A stretch of 64,000 nt of DNA from Nocardioides sp. WS12 (lineage in GTDB: Bacteria > Actinomycetota > Actinomycetes > Propionibacteriales > Nocardioidaceae), in assembly GCF_014108865.1 (NCBI RefSeq), contig NZ_CP053928.1, positions 558,001 through 622,000 of the forward strand. Reading direction: 5' to 3'. Below, one piece after another: positions 60,501 through 64,000 of this stretch (position 1 is the stretch's first letter; each line of letters starts with the position of its first letter). The position numbers were made by a program, and so were the translations under genes. Under the pieces are notes generated by a model, which saw nothing but the letters and a program-made list of their open reading frames with translations, searched no databases and had not been told where the DNA came from.

Positions 60501-63500
60501 CTTCGGCAACAACGGGTATAGCGACCTGGGCGACGGCACCACCACCCAGCGCACCAGCCCCGTCAAGATCACGACCCTCGGCCCCGGAACCAGCGCCGGA
60601 CCCGTCCGGCAAGTCGTCGGCGCCGCCTACGGTGCGACCGCACTCATGGCCGATGGAACGGTCCGCGTGTGGGGACTCAACAACGTCGGCCAATCCGGCG
60701 GCGGCTCGACCGCGGCCACCATGACGACCCCGACCCAGGTCCCCGACCTGACCGGCCAAGTCGCCATCGCAGGCGGATGGGCCACCATCGCTACCGCCGA
60801 CCAGGCCGGACGCATCAAGGTCTGGGGCGGCACCGCGAACCATCAACTGGCCAACGGCACCAACCCGACGTCGACCACCACCCCAACACTCGCGGGCATC
60901 AACATCTCGCCCTACAAGACCGCCCTGTGGGGACCGCAAGGATCCCGAGACGCGACAGGCAACCTGTCGACCACTACACGCGACAGGCTTGGGCAGCCAC
61001 GCCGGGTCCGCGCCGGACGCGGACACGACATCAACACCTCAGCCTTCGACCGCATGACCGGGTACGACGCAGCCGGTCGACCCGTCTGGGCGAGCGGCGC
61101 GCAACACCGCGCCCCAAGCAACACCGCCCGCACCACCTATGACCCGTTCGGGAACCCCATCAAGAGCGTCGACGCGCGCGGCGTCGCATCCCGGGCAACG
61201 TTCGACGCCCTGAACCGACAGGTCTCCGCCCAGGTCACCCGCGGCATTGCTGCCGATTCACCAGCCAGTTGCACCGGTACGGCGACGACCGCTGATTGGA
61301 CCAGCGGACAAAGCGGCCACAAGATCTGCATCACCACCGCGACCTACGACGGCATCAGCCGCCAAGTCACCGGCACGGACGCGAACAGCCAAGTCACCAC
61401 GCTGTACTTCGACGCCGCAGGCCGCAGACTCCGCATCGACACCCCGCGCAACCACGCCGGTGCCACAACACTGGCGACCCGATGGAACTACGACCGAGAC
61501 GGCCGTGTCATCGACACCTGCCCGCCCCGGCAGTTCTCCTCCTCTGAACCAGACAACACGACCACCTGCACCAGCAGCGGAGTCCACTCCACCCACCTCG
61601 CCTACGACACCGCAGGCAACGTCAAGTCCGAGACCCGATACCGCGCCGGCTCCGGTCAACCCGAGGCGCTCGTCACCGCCTACCAGTACGACGCCGACCG
61701 CAACGTCATCTCGATGACCGACGCGAACGGCCACGAGACCACCAGCACGTTCGACCTTCAAGGACGCCGGCTGACCAAGACCGTGCCCCGCACCGCGACC
61801 AGGTCGTACACGTCCCGATGGTCCTACGACCCGGCCGGCAACATCACCGCGGTTCGGGCACCGGGATCGATCAACACCGGTTCCGGAGCTGACGGACATC
61901 TGGTCATCGACGGCACCACAGCAGCAAACTCCACCGACGGAACCGCGCACGGCGCAGGCAACCCCTTCCAGATCCCCGACGGCGCCCAATACCGCAACGT
62001 CACACTGCAGAACGGCGCCTACGCGACCTCCGCTGTCGCGAACGGCCTCATGCTGCACGCGACCGGCACCGTCACCGTCTGCTCGACCTGCGTCGTCACT
62101 ATGGCCGGAAAGGGATACCAAGGCGGTGCCGCCGGTACGGGCGCCAACAACGGCAACGGCTCCGACGCGGCGAACCCCAACCCGGGCAACGGCGGCAAGG
62201 GCGGTGCCGGTGGGCTCCTTGGCCTTGACCCGTCCGGCGGTGGCGGCGGTGGTCACAAGACCGACGGAGGTCAACCGGGAACTGCCGGAAGCGGACCCGG
62301 TCTTCCCGGCAAGGCCACGGGAAGCCCCGACTTCGCCACCGTCGGCACCGACTACCTTCGCGGCTCCGGCGGCGGAGGCGGCGGCGGAGGTAAGAACCTC
62401 CTCGGCACCGCCGGCCCCGGCGGCAACGGCGGCGGATTCGTACGGATCACCGCCAACAAGATCGTCATCAGCGGGCAGATCGATGCTTCCGGAGCCGACG
62501 GTGGCGCCGGAGCCGCGAACTCCGGTGGCGGTGGCGGAGGTGCCGGTGGCGGGATCTGGCTCGCAGCACCCGACATCGACCTCGCTGCCACGACCGCCCT
62601 CGACGTCACGGGCGGCACCGGTGGCGCCGGACCTACCAACAGGCAAGGCGGCAACGGCTCTGCAGGTTACGTCCGCCTCGACGCAGACGCAGTGACCAAC
62701 GAACCCTCCGGCGCAGATCGCACCCGCGCCGCGATGATCACCTCGATCTCCTACGACGCAGCGAACCGTCCCGTCGATACCGTTGAAGGGGCACAGACCC
62801 TGCAGGCCGACCCGACGATCGATGCCGGCGAGTTTGCCGTGCCTGACCCCAACGGCCTGGCCAACACCCGAAGCCGCAGCGTCTACGACGCCGACGGACA
62901 GATCGTGGCGACCCTTCCGCCGCAGGCCTTCGGTAACGCAGCGTCGCTCACCGCCCCGAACAACGACACCGCCCGACGAGTTGATTACAACCTCGACGGC
63001 CTACCCGTGGCGTCCTACAACCCCCGCTATGACAACGCCTCAGGCAGCGCCACCACCTCGATCGGCTCCGGCAACGATGGCGGAGGATCGGCAAACCAGC
63101 AGACCTCACAATGCGCCACCGGCCGCGTGGTCGACCAAGCTGCCGGACCCGCCAACAATGCGACCGGCACGCAAGCCACCTATCGGGCCAACTACTCGCT
63201 CCTGCCCGCCAACTATGGCAGTCAGGTCGGAGTCTGCATCACGCGCACCACCTATGACCCGATCGGCAACCTCCAACGCGCCTGGCTCCCGACCTCCAAC
63301 GGAACCGACAACGGCTACCTCGAGTACGCCTACACCGGCGACGCGCTGACGGCGACGATCACTGGACCGGACCCGAACTCCACCGGTCGAGTCACGGTCT
63401 CGACCTCCCGCTACGACGGTGTGGGACGCGAGACCTGGAACCAGGACGCCAACAACAACATTACCCAGACCGCCTATACCGCGGACGGCCTCGTACGGCA

Positions 63501-64000
63501 GACAGCCGAACAGGCCTACGACCCCGACGGAAGCGGCCCGGCCGGCACAGTCACCGAGATCAGCGACTTCGAGTACGACGCCGGAGGAAACCTCCTCAAG
63601 CGCAGCAACCCGAGCATCGCCCTCGACGTGACCCTCCAGACCTGGACCACCGACAACCTGATCGCCCAAATCACCGCACCTGGACCCGGCACCGGGACCG
63701 GTCAGACCACGGCTGTCACCAAATATGGCTACGACCTCGTTGGAAACGCGATCCAGACCTGGCAGCCCGAGGCGGTCCTCAACAACAAGCGCCCCGTTCG
63801 CAACGAGTTCACCTACGACAACCTGCTCGCAGCCACCCATACCCCGATCACCGACACGAGCTACCGGTCCGCCCGCTACGCGTACTCCCCTGCCGGAATG
63901 AAGGTCGCCACAGAAACAGCTCGTTGTTCATCGGCCACCTACACCGACTGTGCCCCGGGCAACAGCAACTTCCTCACCGCAGGTGTCGTCAAACTCACCT
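54538..64000 (+). CDS. giant RHS/YD-repeat surface protein, 3' end outside window
   Basis: The frame is open for 3154 codons to the window edge. GGAGG precedes the ATG. A membrane/signal helix (residues 24-43) and a Pro/Asp/Ser-rich stalk are followed by six Kelch blades (about 277-575, each with VMFGG or VLFGG and a D-T-W), a beta domain, and RHS repeats (about 730-1310). Then come a LamG/concanavalin-like domain (about 1322-1531), RCC1 blades (about 1776-2130, DGGLWAWGTNNAGQIGNG), more YD repeats (YDAAGNI, YDPFGNP, YDPIGNL) and a Gly-rich insert (about 2522-2705). RHS proteins form a shell that carries a C-terminal toxin or adhesive tip; that tip lies outside this window. Confidence 0.9.
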   Translation, partial: MFSGIAGSLRNAGKRRRTKSRGMALAAFIALALLASVVAVVAVTSERKDPYVPFDIAGKRVDTAVDPLDPMTRPKGAKGVELDEPKPPKETTPEKPAVKPKKECDKDSGADKLAPVSGLPDLTAAGGKGDEVCAYAETSQSDDLVNAEPLTVAEGTTAVPAPKPAPEEVDPSEDPSGSPSTDPSGNPPTDVPVPSDDESGPPADGPSEGTSEESEDDSDGLSGEGAAPRAKPAMSTVRSAPVPAAIDLSQGALAPAGEYLAPNWIHALPATSPSKRRSMSMVYDVKRNQYVLFGGRTGATTFSNETWLWNGVNWTKATPTTSPSARSRAAMAWDPVLERVVMFGGQTSSGADVSDEVWTWNGTTWALQSPTGTKPIARAGATMAYDNSRAGMIVFGGVNALGAYSDTWMLKNNAWTRIQASSAPGAPPGRYDSGMAYSASTGEMILFGGGTGTCSPTCAVLSDTWTLQSGASTWTHEAPGHNPPARGGQGMAYDASLGVNSSNPGAVVMFGGIDYTPTSLFRNDTWAWTGNDWAQAVGSASPSGRAAMAMAADNDGHMVLFGGQDDWDNFSETWTYDTNVPILGIEAELGTDEEREDDTLWVGDSIRVRVTAANPGQAITASDQISITSALQSTLLAAGTQIKWGTAEVSGCQGGLAALCGGVQDLTATIANIGIPAGGTTVGEFIASVAGSQKGCELIDIPAVASSLLGATAEVSTQVTVCGGGLGLEDWWTFDTTDLDGGGSASVNVANGNLVVKQYDTDPVQMPGRLAMGLGRVYNSQDHMSGGGPIGAGWQFDIGDTGETAGGFGLFGLSLPNLQTVLQPLSMPYVDRDGTRHVFKLRSLGASVGGLSLPIDLNSPDAGPILDLLNPATLPFTLTSIEEGLIYGKLCIDQAYTGPPGSNMFLFRYIGTGASGCAAATEENKLLSIGWSLVRPDRVRYDFDLLGNLVRVTDPAGEQLTYTPGVQYGPTEIRSSSCASGAACPKITINYNAGGAGSNRHVKVTDTAGRVTSYIVSPSLTLPLLLQVWEPGNPLSSDDRAVPTAAYTYATANNPCSVGGPVTAGQLCSVTNANGEKTTFSYVEAPMGPDRIEMVKDRRANASDGLTSGLATKYTWSDPVGDQNAGIYLATADMAAPNTLTSCGTSCHRIRYSNIDRWGRVGQIAEGTTGGTDNLGIYSSQAGYLWDGMGDSGGVASCAQPTLAMNHNLCQVIRRAVPSSAAFTPGAVGTGTVSGTPVHDQAVDYLYGDFGQRLRQRVLLDASQAWTDANSAITTWGSHEQYFDANKNQRFFNNHVRGNGVVKATAAGGTYRQSVMQDAPLSYWRLNEPSGTAMASETGTNNGVYGSTAALGQPGVVHGNTALGESTSAWSASVYPLTGFAQGTTATDSDFTVETWMKTASTGLEYALQWGSGTAYATVGRLNGGLPFVGLYSDSATNKGAVVYSTTSVSDNEWHHVVYRYTGSGNAAGIEIWIDGQQAPTTVYSNTLAGAFAGASPIGFFGASSGTSSLDELAIYNTALAPSRIQAHHTAARGATRIKADTLYAVVDEVQELSPRGNAAANSNAWGEYLTSIRRDIPADGVLASTNKTAGDSVCGSAPRGNTGLVCEVDTPAAAGVARGVCTSPTSNLPAGSTLAPTPSGSYASTCTTYEYNNRGQRSLMRSPKANSGSSTGDLKPGTEYRYYPVVTTCSGDDRKACDLSGSVSAGGWLKAVIDPAGEKVVYAYDAAGNIARTWDRNASHGKELTAGWADANAPPSNAFTDTVSANPITSDAISVSNTALIAISPDGTVTGAGTNASGELGDSTTTPHSTAVRADPMTNVVQVAQSSTGAFSGCAFTLYLTGSGKVWAAGQGTSRPYPASGLPDNIISVAAGGCHGLALDADGGLWAWGTNNAGQIGNGTTAAVYTPVKVLEKVSTMAAGYTHTLAVTTDGKTWAWGANNAGQLGLGDTSNRTTPTQAAALDNAGIRQLSGGFASSYAVGRDGTVWAFGNNGYSDLGDGTTTQRTSPVKITTLGPGTSAGPVRQVVGAAYGATALMADGTVRVWGLNNVGQSGGGSTAATMTTPTQVPDLTGQVAIAGGWATIATADQAGRIKVWGGTANHQLANGTNPTSTTTPTLAGINISPYKTALWGPQGSRDATGNLSTTTRDRLGQPRRVRAGRGHDINTSAFDRMTGYDAAGRPVWASGAQHRAPSNTARTTYDPFGNPIKSVDARGVASRATFDALNRQVSAQVTRGIAADSPASCTGTATTADWTSGQSGHKICITTATYDGISRQVTGTDANSQVTTLYFDAAGRRLRIDTPRNHAGATTLATRWNYDRDGRVIDTCPPRQFSSSEPDNTTTCTSSGVHSTHLAYDTAGNVKSETRYRAGSGQPEALVTAYQYDADRNVISMTDANGHETTSTFDLQGRRLTKTVPRTATRSYTSRWSYDPAGNITAVRAPGSINTGSGADGHLVIDGTTAANSTDGTAHGAGNPFQIPDGAQYRNVTLQNGAYATSAVANGLMLHATGTVTVCSTCVVTMAGKGYQGGAAGTGANNGNGSDAANPNPGNGGKGGAGGLLGLDPSGGGGGGHKTDGGQPGTAGSGPGLPGKATGSPDFATVGTDYLRGSGGGGGGGGKNLLGTAGPGGNGGGFVRITANKIVISGQIDASGADGGAGAANSGGGGGGAGGGIWLAAPDIDLAATTALDVTGGTGGAGPTNRQGGNGSAGYVRLDADAVTNEPSGADRTRAAMITSISYDAANRPVDTVEGAQTLQADPTIDAGEFAVPDPNGLANTRSRSVYDADGQIVATLPPQAFGNAASLTAPNNDTARRVDYNLDGLPVASYNPRYDNASGSATTSIGSGNDGGGSANQQTSQCATGRVVDQAAGPANNATGTQATYRANYSLLPANYGSQVGVCITRTTYDPIGNLQRAWLPTSNGTDNGYLEYAYTGDALTATITGPDPNSTGRVTVSTSRYDGVGRETWNQDANNNITQTAYTADGLVRQTAEQAYDPDGSGPAGTVTEISDFEYDAGGNLLKRSNPSIALDVTLQTWTTDNLIAQITAPGPGTGTGQTTAVTKYGYDLVGNAIQTWQPEAVLNNKRPVRNEFTYDNLLAATHTPITDTSYRSARYAYSPAGMKVATETARCSSATYTDCAPGNSNFLTAGVVKLT

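Noticed and set aside
61258..62646. Long minus-strand open frame (462 codons) opposite the RHS gene, and similar long antisense frames at 55075-56496, 58237-59124 and 60100-61026
   Set aside because: Val/Gly/Arg-rich compositions typical of antisense shadows in GC-rich DNA; the plus strand encodes clear RHS, LamG and RCC1 domains.

Overview
The window is GC-rich chromosomal DNA from an actinobacterium. The order rpsF-ssb-rpsR-rplI, then dnaB with an intein, the lipid-linked cell-wall genes on the left and the many GTG/TTG starts suggest the Nocardioidaceae (Nocardioides or a relative). That placement is an inference from gene content; no rRNA or tRNA gene was recognised.

Positions 1-18455 are ordinary chromosome. 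They hold a GT87-like membrane glycosyltransferase (cut by the left edge), a translationally coupled FemX-like aminoacyl transferase and alanine-racemase-like protein, an O-antigen-ligase-like membrane protein with a TPR tail, a secreted repeat protein, deoxyribonuclease IV, and a receptor-like protein with two FHA domains and a trypsin-like protease domain. The ribosomal/replication cluster rpsF-ssb-rpsR-rplI follows, then a lipoprotein, a membrane protein coupled to a MATE transporter, a 465-bp gap rich in near-consensus DnaA boxes, and dnaB carrying a 427-residue LAGLIDADG intein.

From about 18.5 kb the character changes to accessory DNA with many hypothetical genes and mixed orientation. 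On the minus strand, 24329-20275 is a compact four-gene type III CBASS anti-phage operon: CD-NTase, HORMA, TRIP13-like AAA+ ATPase, and a Cap4-type nuclease-SAVED effector. Two uncharacterised co-directional genes follow it. Next come a HigB-like toxin with an antitoxin fused to an ImmA/IrrE peptidase domain, and a two-gene unit whose larger product fuses a HExxH metallopeptidase-like region to a dCTP-deaminase domain with its key Arg and Glu kept; it could be an undescribed nucleotide-depletion defence. After that there are small membrane and Zn-ribbon proteins, an orphan beta-class DNA methyltransferase with an HTH gene, several helical unknowns, and a DUF3892/SinR (Cas2-like) pair.

From 42.0 to 51.7 kb, two decayed transposases (IS256 and IS481 type) bracket a module that resembles cell-cell signalling and export. 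It has a 43-residue secreted peptide ending in Cys-Cys behind a double palindromic operator, two paralogous XRE-HTH/TPR regulators of RRNPP-like layout, a secreted inhibitor-I36 (crystallin-like) protein from an apparently leaderless promoter, and an operon of lipoprotein, peptidoglycan-binding membrane adaptor and MacB-type ABC exporter.

The right end holds a membrane-anchored unknown, a transglycosylase-like protein that has lost its catalytic Glu, a small lipoprotein, and, divergently, a giant RHS/YD-repeat protein (over 3150 residues) with Kelch, LamG, RCC1 and Gly-rich insertions. It runs off the right edge. No integrase, CRISPR array or intact insertion sequence was found.
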